Source: Casuarius casuarius (lineage: Eukaryota > Chordata > Aves > Casuariiformes > Casuariidae). From it: a stretch of 64,000 nucleotides of DNA. Each line of letters starts with the position of its first letter. Position 1 is the first letter of the stretch. The position numbers and the translations under genes were made by a program. The notes beneath the pieces are model-generated. The model saw nothing but the letters and a program-made list of their open reading frames with translations, did no database searches and had not been told where the DNA came from. Shown piece by piece: positions 29,701 to 44,700 of the stretch. The DNA is taken from contig PTFA01000311.1 of the NCBI GenBank assembly GCA_003342895.1, positions 147,508-211,507 of the forward strand, given 5' to 3'.

Positions 29701-32700
29701 GTGGTAGGAAAGGGGGTTGAATTTTCTGTTCAATGAAAATTGAGCAAAAATGGTTTGGGAAGTGATGTTATAGAAACATTTCATATGGTCAAGGTACTTC
29801 AGCTAGCTGTTTGATATTGCATTATAATTTGTGATGATAAAAGCTTAAACATTTTGGCTCTTAAAATAATTACCATGTTTTGAATATTTTTGGTGGTTAA
29901 ATTTGAATGAAATTTTTCAGTGTGCTAATGAAACACACTCACTCCAGTACGACAAGCTTATCGGGAGCCTGTGCCAAATTGATCAGTAAAGGTTGTCCTG
30001 TAATCTGAAGGTTTGATTCTTTTTTTTGTATTTTTAAGAAATTATTTTGTCTTTTCAAATATCTGACAAAGTCTTTCAGTGGCATAGTACTGTAGGCTTC
30101 CTTTACAGCAGGAATTTTTTTATACATTGTTACTATTAACAACTCTTAACTTATTCCACTGAGTAAGACGGTGAGCGTTAGAGTGTGATCTGCTAATACG
30201 CTCAGGCAGAAGGTTCTTCCATACACTGAATACTAATTGTCAAAATGAAAGCCAGTGGTGTTTTCTTCATACTACTTAACGCTCACCAGAAGCTATTGTG
30301 CCCCAGACTGTGTAGTTATACTCGAAGGAGACGTGTCCCATGTTGTTATAGAGTTAGCTTTAACAATATGGGTTGGTGCAAAAGTCACAAGGGAGGGAAG
30401 AGTATGCTGTAGCATTAAAGTTCTTTTGGTAAGTTTGAAGTGATGACTCTTAGCGATCCATCAGCTCTTTATCAAGATTTGGAAGGTTTTATAATGTTCT
30501 AGCTTACATCAGCTTTCTTTTCTACTAAGACCTGAGGTCATGGAGTAGGAGGAGTTGTTGATTTGCTGATACCTTGTTTGCTTAAGAGGCTCTTGCCTAA
30601 AATTGCATTTTGGTGGCTGTGGATTTTTCTTTCTTTGCTGCAGGCCAAGGAGAGGTAATAAAAGTTTCTGGATGTAAAGTAGGTGATTATTCAATTTTTC
30701 AAAGCCCTTAATTTGGGGTTGACAAGGCACTAATAAGGCAAAACATTATTAGATATCGTCTAGTAGCAAACTAGCAGTATGGTAAAAAGGAATAGATCAG
30801 TCAAGCTCCTTCTGGCTCCTGTTTTTAGGACCTGAATTTTCAGCAGCTTTAATAACTTTGTGTCTATTGTTGTTCTGATTTTTGTTTGACTTGCAAGTTT
30901 GTGCTGTTGCCTGTTGTGCTTCCATGCCCATGAGTTAATTTTTCTCTCTTTATGTTCTTCAGGTGCTTAAAGATGGAGTGAGTCAGTGTTTTGCAGGTGG
31001 AGGTTTAGACAAGTTATGGATAAAATAATAAAGGTTCTGTCTAGATTTTTATCTCAGCCCAATGGAGGCAGATGGTTGAGAGATGAAGATGTATCTGGGT
31101 GGTCTTGATGTCAGGGATTGCCATGAGAATGGATGCTCACAGCTGGGGGGACAAGAAGAGAAAGGGATCCTAAAATTCTGAAATAAGTGGATTAGCCCTT
31201 AGTTTAGCAGCGTAAGAAACCTATCTGTATTTGAAAGTTTCCCAACAGGCTATTTTAGCTTTGCTTATCTTAAAAGCAGAAGCAGATAACAGTAATGCAG
31301 ACAGGAATACCTAGCTTATTGTGTGGGTAGAAATACTGTGATGCATGAAAAGACCTGCTGGAAGTTAAACCTCATCACTCCTTTCATGCATTTATTTGTT
31401 TTTTGACAAATCAGGGCTTTAACAAATGAGACTCCCAGCATTTGGGTGATATGCAGAAGTTTATAAAGAAGTGCATTACCAGAGCTGTAACTGAAGTGAT
31501 TTCATAGTTTATTTTTAGATGCTCTGGATTTAAGCTTGCTAATTGAGGGCGGGGATGAGAAGGGAAGGTTTGCTTGGAGCTGGGTTAAGCTGAGGTTATC
31601 TGTATTTGCCTCAAGCTTGGAAGAGTTGGCAGAAGAATTTACTAAACTTTGTGAACTTGCATAGGCCTAGCCCTTAACACACACATGAGACCTTGAAAGC
31701 TTTCTGAGCCTTCCACTTCAGCCAACTTCTCTAACAAGCATACCGCAATCCTTCCCAGCCCATGCTGGGAGGATATTAAATACTTTTTTTTTTTCTTTGC
31801 CTAAAACTCCTGCTCCCTGTTCCTCTGCTTTAATTTTCCCATTCCAGCCCCCCATATGTTCCTGTATACTGAATGAAAATAAGAGTGCTGTTTTTCCCTT
31901 ATCTCACTGGTTATGAAGCTCATTTCACAATCGTTCTGTGCTTCAGTTTTTCACCTACCACAGACTTAATGTATTAAACTGGGCCAAATCTGGCACTCCT
32001 TATCCCAGACAAAGGTTTTATTGAAGTCTTTGGGAATTGTGCCTGGCACTTAGTGAGGTTGCAGGCAGTGGGTATTTCAAAGAGGTTTCCATAGTGTCTT
32101 GATTTGATTGAAGTAACTTTTTTTCTGGGGAGGCAGCTTAATCGAGGCACTGCTTTCGAGTCTTAAAGTGTCTCTAACAAACAGTTACCTGGGAAGAGGT
32201 TTGAAATACCTCACTTAGTGTTTCCAAGCCTTGGCGAGTGGATTCCCAGCCACTTCCACTCTTTATCTTCTATTTGAAGGCAAATCCCGACAGAGATGCA
32301 AATCACTTTACCCTCCCCCTTCAAACTTAGACCAGACAGTTTCAGAAAAGGGCAGAATAGCAGCAAGGCAAACCAGTGTCCTCCTGAAAGGAGAAGTTAC
32401 AGCAGCTTGTTATCAGGCAAAAGTGATTGTGTGCAAGTAATGTGATGAGAGAAACAGCCGGGCTGACTCTGACTTTACAGCACTAATAAAAACAGGAATG
32501 GGAGGAGGGGGGAGCCTGTAAACCTTCCCTCCTCCTCTTTGCATGCACAGGGATGCACACACATTCACCCACTCCGTGATGAAACAGTAGCAAGGTAAAA
32601 TCTACTTTTTTGAGTCTATGCAGTTGTCTCTGAAGCACTGGAGGCAAACTAGGGCTTTGGGTTTTAACCAGACTGATTTGCTGATGACGAGTGAATCGCT

Positions 32701-35700
32701 TTGTGGAGTTAGCACTGGTCCCTCAGCGTGGATTTCGGCAGGAAAGCCTTTTGTACGCCCAGCGCTGGGCTTGCTAGAAAAGCAGTAGCTGCAGTAAACC
32801 TACTACCTATAGAGTTTCTGCATATTTATGGCAAAAATGTGACATACCTATTCTTTTTTAAGACTTCAAAGGAAGAAAATGAAAGGGAAAAAGATACGCT
32901 GTCAAAAATCACAAGAAGACTAACATATCATTTCCTAAATAGGGTATGCAATATGTCCTGCACAGAGCAATGCTGTTGTAACCAAGAGAAACTTACAGAA
33001 TGAAAGTATAGCGCACACACACTGGTTTCCCCTTAAGCAGTTTAAAGAAAATATTAAAATAAAGCCTTTTCTAAGATGCAGTGTGAAGGTGTGCCTCCTG
33101 TGATGGATGTCCGTTTCTGTTGGGGGTATCCTTATATGATGATAGGAAAAGCTGTGCCAGTGGTATATTCTTTTAGCCCCTGCTTTTTCCTAGCCCCTGG
33201 TCAGGAGTGTCCACATGTCTTTGTAAGTGTCTTGCACTCAGGTTAAAAACAAAACTCTTTTTTAATCAGATTTGAAGGCAATCTGAAAATCTCATGTGCT
33301 ACCTCTACTTGGAGAGCAAATCTGCTTCTAGTTGGACTGTGGTGGTGCCACAAACTCGACCTGCATTTACCAGATGATTTAGTGGTCGGAGGAGGTGACG
33401 GCTGGAGGCAGCAATCCCACCTGGTGCAGAGGCCCTGACACTGCGGCTGTGGCAGGTTGGGATGATGGCTTCTGTAATTTACTGGTGCCTTGTGTGTGCA
33501 TCTTTTCCACTGAGCTTAAAAAAGGTTTGCCTCTAAGTACCAGGTCTCCTAGAAGACAAACCACATTAGTGCTTGTTGGGTTTTTTTTTCCCCTGTGGAA
33601 ACCTTGGTGAGCCTCTCTTGTTTGCTGACTCTGCCGGGCCTCTTGGCATCGCTGCCCTGTCTCTGTCTGCTCAGTGACTTGTGAGGACAGGCAGTACCGG
33701 GAACAGCCCGTGCAGTGAGGGTATGACTAGAATAGCATTCTTGGCCACTTGTATGTGTTTTTAACTTAAGTTCATGAAGGTCTATTGAATGAAGTTACCA
33801 GAGCTATACTAAAAATGTACTTTATTTTAGATAGATAGAAACAAGTTTTAATTATTGAGTCATGTCTGGATATAGAAGGGATTTTTTTTAACCACCAAGC
33901 CTTTCTATACTGTGTGCGTATAAGAAGGACCTGGGGCAACTGCCTGATAGCACAATTGGGAAAGCTTAGAAAAAATAAATGTTTTGAGTTAAGATGGGTT
34001 ATATATTTTTGAAACAATCATATCTATGTGTTCTGGAGTTTAGTCTGTGCCAAATTTTCTGTTTGTGGTTTTGCGTTCTTATGTTGTGCCATTTCATCTC
34101 CTTGGAGGTTTTTTTTTTTTTGCCCTATTCTCCTTTTTGTTCCAGACATGTGCTACATTTTTCCTTTCTTCTTACCTCAAAGCAAAACCTCCGTTTTATT
34201 GTTTTTCGTATTTTTTCAGTGATGGGACCCAAACCGAATGTGTTGGACTAGTGGTCGAATTTCTGTTGCTCAGCTCTTTCTTTTTATGGCATTGATTTTT
34301 ACAGTGCAAATTCTACAACAATTAACATTCCTGCAGGCTGCGAATAGCTCTAATGGAAGCTTGTCTATGAGCTGAGAGAGCAGCCGAAGTGGTCTGCAAG
34401 TGGAAAGCTTGAACTGTGAGGTTAAACAGGTCAAATGAGAAGAAACAGTCAATTGACAGAAGTGAATAATATAAGGAATTACAAGGGAAGGGAAGAAGCT
34501 TAATGGCCAGGTTTTGCAGTGAGATTTTTACTTATGTGTAGATAAATTCTGTTTTTGATGTCAACATTCAGAAGTTTAGTCTTGTTTCCAAAGCTCAAAG
34601 TGTATTTTTGTAAAAATACGGAAAGCTTTTTTGTGTACTGTCTTTTCCACATACTTCTGACTTGGTGAGATTCTGCTGCTCTTCATACACATAGTTTTTT
34701 CAGATTTCTGTTCATTGAAGAAGAAAATATCTTCAGTTGGCAAAGATAGCTAATGGCTTGCAATCTGTAAGTACTTTTTGCTCTTTTGCAGGTGCATGTG
34801 AACCCAGTTTCCAGCAGTAAGACACCATAAATGTTATCTGCTTGCTTTTCCTTTACCATCTGCAGATAGAGTCTGAGATCAGATAGAGGAAATGTCATGT
34901 TGACCTGTGGTGCTCTCTGAAATATTTTTGACTCTTAGCTTGATTAGTAAGTTGTCTTTATCTGCAGTAGCAGATTTCTTGTCTGTGATAGTGAAGCCTA
35001 TTTTCTATCATGCATTATTACAAATGAATGCCATGGAAGACACCTATTGGAGGGGTCCAGTCAAATCCCTACAGCACTGACAAAGAAACTTTCTGCTGTG
35101 GTTTAAAAAAAAAAGGCAATAAGCTAAATGTTTCTGATATACTTTGTAGCTCAAATATTTTAGCAGTGGGTTCCAGGAAGGAGCGAAGTTGAAATGCATG
35201 TTGTGCTAATTTTCTATTCTTTGTAGATGACTTCCCCTCTATTTAAACGTAACAAAACAAACTCAAAAGAATAAAAATTTGTATTCTGTGTGTGAAATGG
35301 AAGAGTGAGAACTGGCGGGTGTAACCTGAACGGGGCTCCTTAGTTGCCCTTTTAGAGGAGCCCCATGGGGTCCAGTGGAGGTTTTACACAGTATGTTCGG
35401 GGTTGTTGCTGCAGGTTGCCTTCAGTGGGATTTACTGCTTTTTCTTTTCTTCTCTGGTGAACATAAACAAGAAGCTGTTTCTCTTCTAAAATTCATTGTA
35501 CTTTTGCTGATTTGTGATCCTATGCTAACAGTTTTCCATTTTATACAAACTCATCTTTCCTTGTCTTGTTATGTGTAATGATAATGAGTAATGAGGAAAT
35601 GGCTTCATAGGTGATAAAGGACATTATGAAAGTCCTGCTGTGAGTTAACTGTAAGCTAAATTGTGTTCAAATCATTGGCCTTGGGCACAGCTCTCCTGCT

Positions 35701-38700
35701 GTGTTTCATCCTTCCTTCCTCCATTCTCTGTTTTCTGATGGGCTTTGCAGTCTGGTCTTTGCCAAGAAAGCATACAGCACTGGAAGGAAAATGGGACTTA
35801 ATTGTATTTAGTGGAGGGTCAGGAAGGGGGAAAGAGAGATAAGGATTTAATATCAAGAGCCAGCGTTGATTCTGAATATACGCATGCTTTTAAGGTCCAT
35901 TATTAAACTGTTTCAGAAACAACTCCTTCAAAAATATTGGTCATGTTAATAAAATACTGTGATGTTTGGCAAGCTTTTCTTCAAAATGTTAACTCTGCAG
36001 GAGCTAATGCTGAGCGCACTAAAAACCTTTCTTTCCCCTTCCTAGCATCTCTCTCCTCCTTTTGCCCCCTAAACAACCGACCACTAAGAAAAAACTCAGA
36101 AACAGCTGTTTCCTATCTTGGATGTTCAAATAGCTTTTCTTGCCGTAGTGTACGATAAGCTCTGTCTACACTGACCTCTGCGACTGGCTCTCAGGGTTCG
36201 TTATCTCTCTGGGTCCTCTGGTGCAGTGCCTGGTACGAGTGCACCACAGCTCCCATCCGATCCATTCCTGTGGGTTTCCTTTTGGTGAGCCGGACGGAGG
36301 GTGGCACGCAATTATGTCTAGCCCTGGGGCGCGTAGGGCTGTGGGACGGAGCATCTACCTGGACTCTGAAGCACTCCTGAGCTATAGATATGTATATAGC
36401 AGTATGGCAGTACAAGGAAGAGATGCTAAAGGCGGGTTTACAAAATAACTTAGGACCCATCTCCCCAGCGCTTTGCTCTTCCAGAGGTTTTTGAGCCAGC
36501 TCAGAGTAAACTGGTGCATTTATGTACTGTGAGGTAGAAATGCTCTCTTGGGTCCCAAAAGCAAGACTGTACCAAAGCTCAGAGGCAGTGCAAAACTGAC
36601 ATGGCTGTTATCAGTCCTGGAGCAAAGTCATTTCCCACCTACCCAAAACCAAGTCACATTTGATATTTACCTCTAACCTGTGCCGCGGAGACCTGTGACT
36701 GAACTGTTTCCCCACCTCACCGTTTGTGGCTGGCTGTGGTTTTGGCACACCACGGACCAGTGTGCCTACAGTTCTGCTCCTGCCCATGCCATTTGTGCAA
36801 AAATGAGCTGCTCGGCACACACTTCGTATCTCCAGCAGGTTGCATCTCATTGCCTGGGGGGGGGTGACTGTCTCTAAATCCCCTTGACCTGACAGTCATG
36901 TTCTCCTGGGACTCCACACTGGTGTGTTCTCTCTAGGCTTCCTGCTGCAGACCCAAGAGTTGAGCCAAACTTTCAAAGCAGAAAGGCTGCACTCTGCTTG
37001 CAAGACAAGTTGGTAGGAACCATGGTGTTGGCGTCTGTGTTTCCTCACCAGCTACTTAGAGCCATTATGTTTTCATGGAATGTTTTGGTTTCAGCTGATT
37101 AAGATTCTTTTTCCTTTGGATGAAAGAGATTCTTGTCAGAAAATACCAGTCAGACTCAGGAAAGGAGTTAAATAGAAATATTATTATAATAACTCCAGAG
37201 AAAATTTCCAAACATGATCTGAATGCAAGTCGTTTTTTTTAATTATTATTATTCTTTGCTGCAGGTCAAAGCAGTGTAAACTGCCCCTTTCATCTCTGTT
37301 GTGCTGGATTCTGAGAGAGAAATGCTTGCTATTTAATATTTGATATTTTTAACTCCTCCTCTGCTGAGACCATTTTTGTAACAAAGTGGCTGGTCTAGTC
37401 TCAGAAGTTACGAGGCTCTCATCAGTTAAAGGCTGCAATCTTCTCTCTAGCAACTTCTACTCTAGTTTTGGAACTTACAGCAGAGGAAGAGGTTCAGGAT
37501 GACATTTTAAGTAGAACTTAAGTAGAACTTGATACATTAATTTATGAAGAGGCACTGTGGTGTATTGGTTTTTGTTACCATGGTTTTGAAAAGAAAAATC
37601 ATTTTAAATGTATTTAGTTATTTTTATGTCTATAATGGGCGAGGCTGGAATCTTAGTATCCTAGGATTTTACTGCATATTTTGTATCAAACAATATACAT
37701 AAAGGATCTAATAAATAAGCATCGGATAAGAAGTTTGATTAGTATAGGCCAACTGCCTTAAAAGTGCAAAAATGTGGAACATGTTTGAGCTTATATTTTG
37801 TGGACTACTGCCCCATATGATACCAGGTTGGCTATGGTGAAAAGTTATGTCCAAAATTGGTTTGTTGTTCTCAAGCCGATAGTGTCTTTGTGAGATAAAG
37901 ATATTTTGATGATTTATACTTTATATCTCAAAAAGATGATAGTCGGACATAACGAAATTTCTTATTTTCCTTCCCCAGATGATTACAATTACATTCATCA
38001 GTTGTTTAGTTTATTTCTGAGCAGCTGCTCATTCTTTTTTTGTGGAGGGCTATGTGTAAAAGAAACCTGCTTTCAGTTTTGTGAAGAAAAGTCTTGCCTT
38101 AACTGTGTATGTGTCTATATTCATTTGTTGCCCACATTAATTACATCTACAGGGAGACTGCATAATTATAAGGAAGTGGTGGAATCATTGGAAGCTATTT
38201 CTCTTTTGAAATCTGACCACTGGAAACTACCAATAAAGTCTGGAAAGCTGGAAGCTAATGTGCCATGGATTTGTCCATACAGTCATTATTTCTCTTGGTG
38301 CATATACTTTTTTTTGAGAATGCAAACTGTAAAAGTATGATAGATTATTTTCATAATTAGCATATTTTTGCTTTAGTTTCCTCTTTATGGAGTGCTAATT
38401 CATATAAAAGAATAAATCAGGTATACTATAAACAATGCCAGTTTTTCTCTGGGCAGTTTGGGGCAGGGTGCTCTACTAGCCTTACTCTGAGTCGTGGTTC
38501 AGTTCCAACTCTGGTAGACAATGGCAAAATCAAAGTAGTGTCCGTCTTGAAGCCATTTTTACATTTAGTGATCAGTAGAAGGATTTAAGAGCATGAGCAT
38601 TCTTGGATGCGTTGTGATATTACTTTTTCTTTCCTGATGATATTTCTTTTATCGTTTGCCTTGTCCATTGGCAGTCATGATACAGATTACACCTAAAACA

Positions 38701-41700
38701 TTTTATAATTTTCTTTTTTAAAAAGGACTTTAGCTGTCTTTAAGTGGCAAGTTGTGAAAACTCTGCAGCCCTCTTCCTCCCACAGACAGGTTGATGCTAG
38801 TTTCAATTTGAAAGGAACAAACTTCTAAGTTCTACTTCTAAACTTCTGTTCTGCAGCATTAGTGACCTGCACTTGATGAGCTCAGATGCAAAGATATAGT
38901 AAAAACAGGTTTTATAGTTTCTTTTGACAATTTAAATGAAATTTCATCTGGAAGGCTTGTTTTACAGTTAATGACTAGTTTTACAGTTAATTTTCAGGAA
39001 ATGTATGTGTTTCATGTGCATTGTGGCTATAGTAAAAAAAAGAAATGAGATTTTCATATCAAGAAGAAAATGAGCAAGAAGAAAATAGGTCACCTTTTCC
39101 ATTTTGAGTTGATTCTAATGCAAAGCTAATTAATGTAAAGGTTTTTTGTGTCTTAAGAGGTTGAATCTGCAGTTCAGGGCTGTGACCAGCAATTAAGTGG
39201 CAGATAACCCAAGATAGGCACTTACTCATATCTGCATAATAGGCCAACTTTAAAAATAATGAACTTCTAAGAAACTGTTTCCCCAACATATTGGGCATAC
39301 CTACCTACCTTCCCCCCCCCGCCCCGCCCNNNNNNNNNNNNNNNNNNNNTGGAGAAGTGGAGTTGAATAAAGCAGACTGTGGTAGTGCAGGGAAGTCTAG
39401 GCTGGTCTGGAGTTCTCTTTGCAGAGAGAACTGCAGGACTGTATTGTGCAAGCGCTGAATTTTATGTAAAGACAACCACCTCTGGGTACTTGCCTTAGTT
39501 TCTTTAGTATCTGTGGTCTCTATGCTTTGGGCTAGGTTGAGGTGCAGTGCAGACATAGGAATGCACTTCCTAAAGTTATGAAGTGTTGTTGCATTTTTTT
39601 CCCCCCTTTGGAAAGAAATGGGTTTGTGGGGGTAGAGGTAATGTTTTTGGAAAGCTGTGCTAAAAGCCTGAAGCAAGTCATGTGTAATGAAGTTTAGGAT
39701 GTCTGCCTAAAGGTATTTGCAACCTGAAACAGCAGTCTGGAGGGGCAAATTACAGCTTTCATCTCATCTGCATGCAGGAGATGAGCTTAGTGGCAGAAAA
39801 GCACTGTGGCCGTGGCTCGCCTGCCTAGGCAGAGGGCAGCCCAGCTCCACAGGGACCCCCCTGGGCTTTAGGTCTCAACCCTTACTTTACACAGAGCCCT
39901 AGACAGGGCCCCCAACCGTGGCCCCCGTTTTCTCGCAGCCCACACCTGCCTTGTGCAGCCCCTTTCCAGCCATACTCCACCACGGACCCCTATGCTTTCA
40001 CTTTTTCTCAACTCTAACCCTAATTTTAGGCTGAGCCCTAGAAAGGTCCACCAGCCAAGGCCCAGACCATGAATTTCTCACAGCCCTGTTCTTGAGGCAG
40101 CCCGCATTTGCCTTGGGCAGCCCCTTTCTGGCCCCACTCCTCATGGACCCCTAACCTTTCTTCTTCAACACTAACCCTAATTTTATGCTGAGCTCTGAGC
40201 TAGGGGGATAAATAGTAGAGTATCTCTCCCTCTTTGCTCCTGGGGGCGATGGAGCAAGAGGGTAATTTTGGTGCTACTTTTCCCCCATCGTGGGGGATGA
40301 GGGATTCATGCTGCTGCTGTTCCTCTTCCTTTTCTTTTCTAGTGGGGGAGAGAGATCACAGTGTGAAATAGGGCAGTGGGGGTGATTGTCACAGTGTATA
40401 TGGGCTTTGGATTGACGTGACCCAGATTTGTATGGTTTGCCTTCTGCCCGCTGCATTTCTTGATGGGGAAGCAAGAGGAGAGATCCAGATCATCTTCTAT
40501 CCTGAGGTGCCCATGGCTCACGTTACCTATGGTCTTTGCTAATAAAGCAAGTCCCCAAACCTCCCTCCCCACCTTCAAAAAAGCAGATTATGACTGTAAT
40601 GGATAGGATTTTAAATAGATATAAGCAAATATTAATTTTTCTTTTATGGTCCTGATCTACTCTATCATATTTCATCATCATCACAGTATCTGAATAGCTT
40701 TCAAAAATGCATGGAGTAAAGTGAGAAGCATTTTGTTCCTGCAGCTGGTTTTCTTTCTTTCACTTTTTCTGAGGACAATTGGGATCACAGTGTGGCTCAA
40801 TTTGCCACTTCTTTGATGATATCATCCTCTGAACCTAGTATAGCTAAGCCCTAGGTCACATCAGCATTGTGTTCACAAAGTGATATGCTCTTGTTTAAAA
40901 AACAAACAAACAAACAAAACCCCAAAACAAGCAAAAGGTTGTTAGTGGTAGCGATGGCTGGGAAAGTATTCTTTTAGAAGACCTCTTGGTTGTGGGGGAA
41001 AGCATGCCATTTTTTTCTTATCTTTTGGAGGATAGAAAGACCTCTTGACAGATTTCTAGAAATATATTTGTATTCCCATGAAAATTTCACATCCATTCGA
41101 TGTTTGACTTCCCTTATCTTATTTCACAGTGGTTTTGGAATTATGGACTGCTCTGTATACCTCCCTCGTGTGTGTGTGTGTTTGTGCGTGCACGCGTATA
41201 TATGCATAGACCTTACTTTAAGCCCACTGTGTTACAGAGTAACTGGCATTTAGTGACCTTCTGCAGCTGAAGTCTCCTCTTCTGGGCATCAGAATTGATT
41301 TTGTGTGTCCTGGCATGTGAAGCTCTGGAGCACGGCCCCAGCCCTGTGTTGCACCATGTGGCTGCCTGGCCTGGAGCCGCCCCATGCAGCGCTAACGCAC
41401 TGCTTTTCTTCCCTCCTGCTCTCCTAAATGCTAGTAAGATGCTGCATCTTTTTTGATGTGTGTGTGGCTGACAAATGTGTTTCAGGTGACTTTGGCAGAC
41501 TTCTGGGAAAAAAAAAAGGGCTGGGCTTCTCTGACTGGGATTCTAGTTTTTGTCTTGTAGATGAAAGTATTAAAAGATCCTGACCGTTGGTTGCCTGGAT
41601 GGTACAGCGTATGCAGAGAAGGAGATTTACGCTTCAGTATCTCAGCTGTGTATCTTGGTTTAATTATGCAGTTTAGTCAGCTGCTTCGTGAAACATAAGC

Positions 41701-44700
41701 ACATGGTCTCATAAAAATAAAGTGAAATAGTCTATCTGGCCATCTTGAATCTTAAAGATGGTATTGTTTTGAATGTGTTAAAAAATAAGAGAATTTTCTT
41801 TCCCTATTTGCAGAGATTATGATAAACCTTAAATCAGATCATTCAGAGTTAGACACCTGAAACCAGGAAGACTTTCAGATCCTAATTTCGTAATCACAAT
41901 ATAGCTTTTATTTATCTAATGTATTTTCATGAACTCCTATGTTCCTCCCTACCTTACCCTCAATCTCTGTGTGTAGGTTTGCTTGCACGCAAATGAGGCA
42001 AATATTGTGGCCCATGGTTTGCTTTCAGAATTTAGGGCCAATTCCAAAAATCCAGCCTGAGTATGAACCTCGAGGTTTGCCTTCTGAACAAGCCACCTCT
42101 GTTCTGCCCATTTGTTTTTATTTTTAACTCTTAAGCAACAAAGCATGTATTTCAAGTGATTTTTCCAGCATTAGCTGAGAGTTTTGGCTTTTCTTCTTCA
42201 CACCAGCTGCTGACAGATTTTAAGGTGTGTGTCTCTGCATACTTGAAGAAGCATCATGGATATCAGTGACAGCTGGGCTTTGAAATGTTCTTGGCAGGCA
42301 GCACAAAGTGCATGGGGAGAGAGTCATTATGAACATTTTCAGACCATACTTACTTCAAGTGATAAAGTCTTCTAATAATGACCCCTTCTATTTGATCTGG
42401 AAAAGCTATGGAACTTGGTCCACAAAGAGCTCCAGTGACAAAAACCAAAAGAGGGCTCCAGCGACAAAAACCAAGGATCCAAGCAACGCTTTTATGTGAT
42501 AAGATTAATTTTGATTGGTTTCTACACACTACTTAAATTTCATCTTTTTGTGGTGGACAAAGGTATCCAAACTCATGTGATTTCCTCCCCTCACTGCTTC
42601 CCCCCCCCCCCCGGTTTCTATGGGTCTCTTTCCTTTTTGCAGTTTTAGCTGCTGAAGTTAGAAAACAGGCTTGAAGGTGGGGCTTTCTGATTTGAAGTTC
42701 AGTGATCTTTTATCCATTACTAGCTTAATGCGCAGTGCATTCCTCAGCAAGGTAATTGAGTGCAACATTTAANGTTCAGTCACATACAATCAGATAAGTA
42801 AATAACAGCATCTGCAAATTCAAATTTCTTCCTATTATCTGCTTCAGGTATGAACTGATATATCAGAAGTCTGTGAAAGCAAAGTGCTCCCAAGTTGTGT
42901 TGCAGTCATTCTGGACATGTTTCCAGCATGTCAGGAGAACATTACACTGTATACATCATGATTATATAAAACCTGATTGCAAGTTCCCAAATGAGCTATT
43001 TGCATAAACCACAAACTGCTAGACTGTCATGCCAATGACCTCAGCTGTAACCCTTACAGCAGAGTGAGTGAGTGTGTGTGTGGCATGGGATCTTTCTGAT
43101 GCAGCATTATGGCAAAAATGTATCTATGCTTTTGGGGGTGTGTGTTAGTACCTGCTGCAGAACCTTTCCCAATACTTAGTTGGAATTGACTGGCAGTTTT
43201 GGCTAGGAGTCTGTGATCCAATATTAGCCCCCACATACACACTTTTTTTTTTTAAACATGAAGGATGGTAATTTACTTTCTTTTAACTCTAAAGATTTTT
43301 CTTTTGGACAAGGATCCTACTATCTAGCTGGCTAGGACTTGGACTTTTCCTGATTTTGATCAACCGCAATGTGGTTTATTCATACTGGTTTGTTTGTTTG
43401 TTTAAAAAAAAAAAAAAAAAGCTAAGGGGAACTCAGTATTCTTAGAGGGAATAAAAGCTTATTGCTGACAAAATGTCCTTTCTCTTATATCCTCCCCAGA
43501 ATTTTCAGGAATTTTTGCAAAAATCCAATGCTCATGAAGATGAGCAAGAGGTGAAGAGTCTGTAAGGCTATTCATGGGGTTGAATCTTTGGATGCTTCAT
43601 ATCTGACAGGCCTCAGTGTCTGCTGTTCATATTGTAAGGTTCAAAGACACATACTTTAAAACTTTGTGATTCAAGGCTGGAATGTCTACTTACATTGGTG
43701 TTCTTGCATGTCAGGTTGTGTGTATATTTAGAGTTAAAGCTGTAGAAGTAGATATGTGCAGGGATGTGTGTGTGCATACACACACAGATTGAGAAAATAG
43801 GTATTTATAATGCTATATAAAAATTTACTTTAAAATTAGGAACAAGACATAAATGGTATGAGAACATATTCTTGTAAGAATATATTTGTATGAGAGATGC
43901 ACAAATACTGAATTGTCTATACTTAATTTTATTATGTTCCATCTTTTATTAGTATTTTCCTAGTGAGGCTTAAGTTTTACTCTTGTATTTCACTTGTTAA
44001 AACTGCAGTTGTCAAGCTAGCGTAGCTGCCACACCAGTGTGTTTCCCAAAGGGCAGGTGTTACTGTGTGCGCCTTGTGTAAGGGAAGAGGGCAATGTTAG
44101 GGCCATGCTGCTGAGGTTGTCTTGGGTGCAAACATTAAAGGGTGATCACCCACTGCCTCTGTATAGCACTTTTACCCTGGTTTGGGGGCTGATTCCTTAA
44201 AATAAATAAATAAATAAAAGACAACGAAAGCTATAGACTACAGAAGCTGTAGAGAACAAGAGAGCACAATGCTGAGAGTGAGTTTGTGTTCCACTGACAA
44301 AATTTGGCTTCCTTTCATAATGTGAAAGTTAGATAAATTTTATTTCTTAAGGCTCTGTTTTAAGAGCACATTCCAGGTTATGTTTCTTCCCAAGAAAGTT
44401 TTTTGTAAGGAAAGCACCCTGACAGAAACTTTGGACTGGTTCCACAAATGGAAGAGATTGTAACGCCTAACTGGGATTTATTGTAACTGAACATGAAAAA
44501 TCCTGAAATATAAGATTATGCAGTTTTATAAAATCACTGTGGTGTTTGTGTTTTTATTATAGTCATTTGGCCTTGAATTAGAGCAGTGTGTTGGATTTGT
44601 GTGCCTGGTAGACATATTACAGTATGAAATGTCTTAATTGCTTTAAAGCATGCATTATTATAGTTTCTTTTTTTTTATCAGTACATTACATAGAGTTACT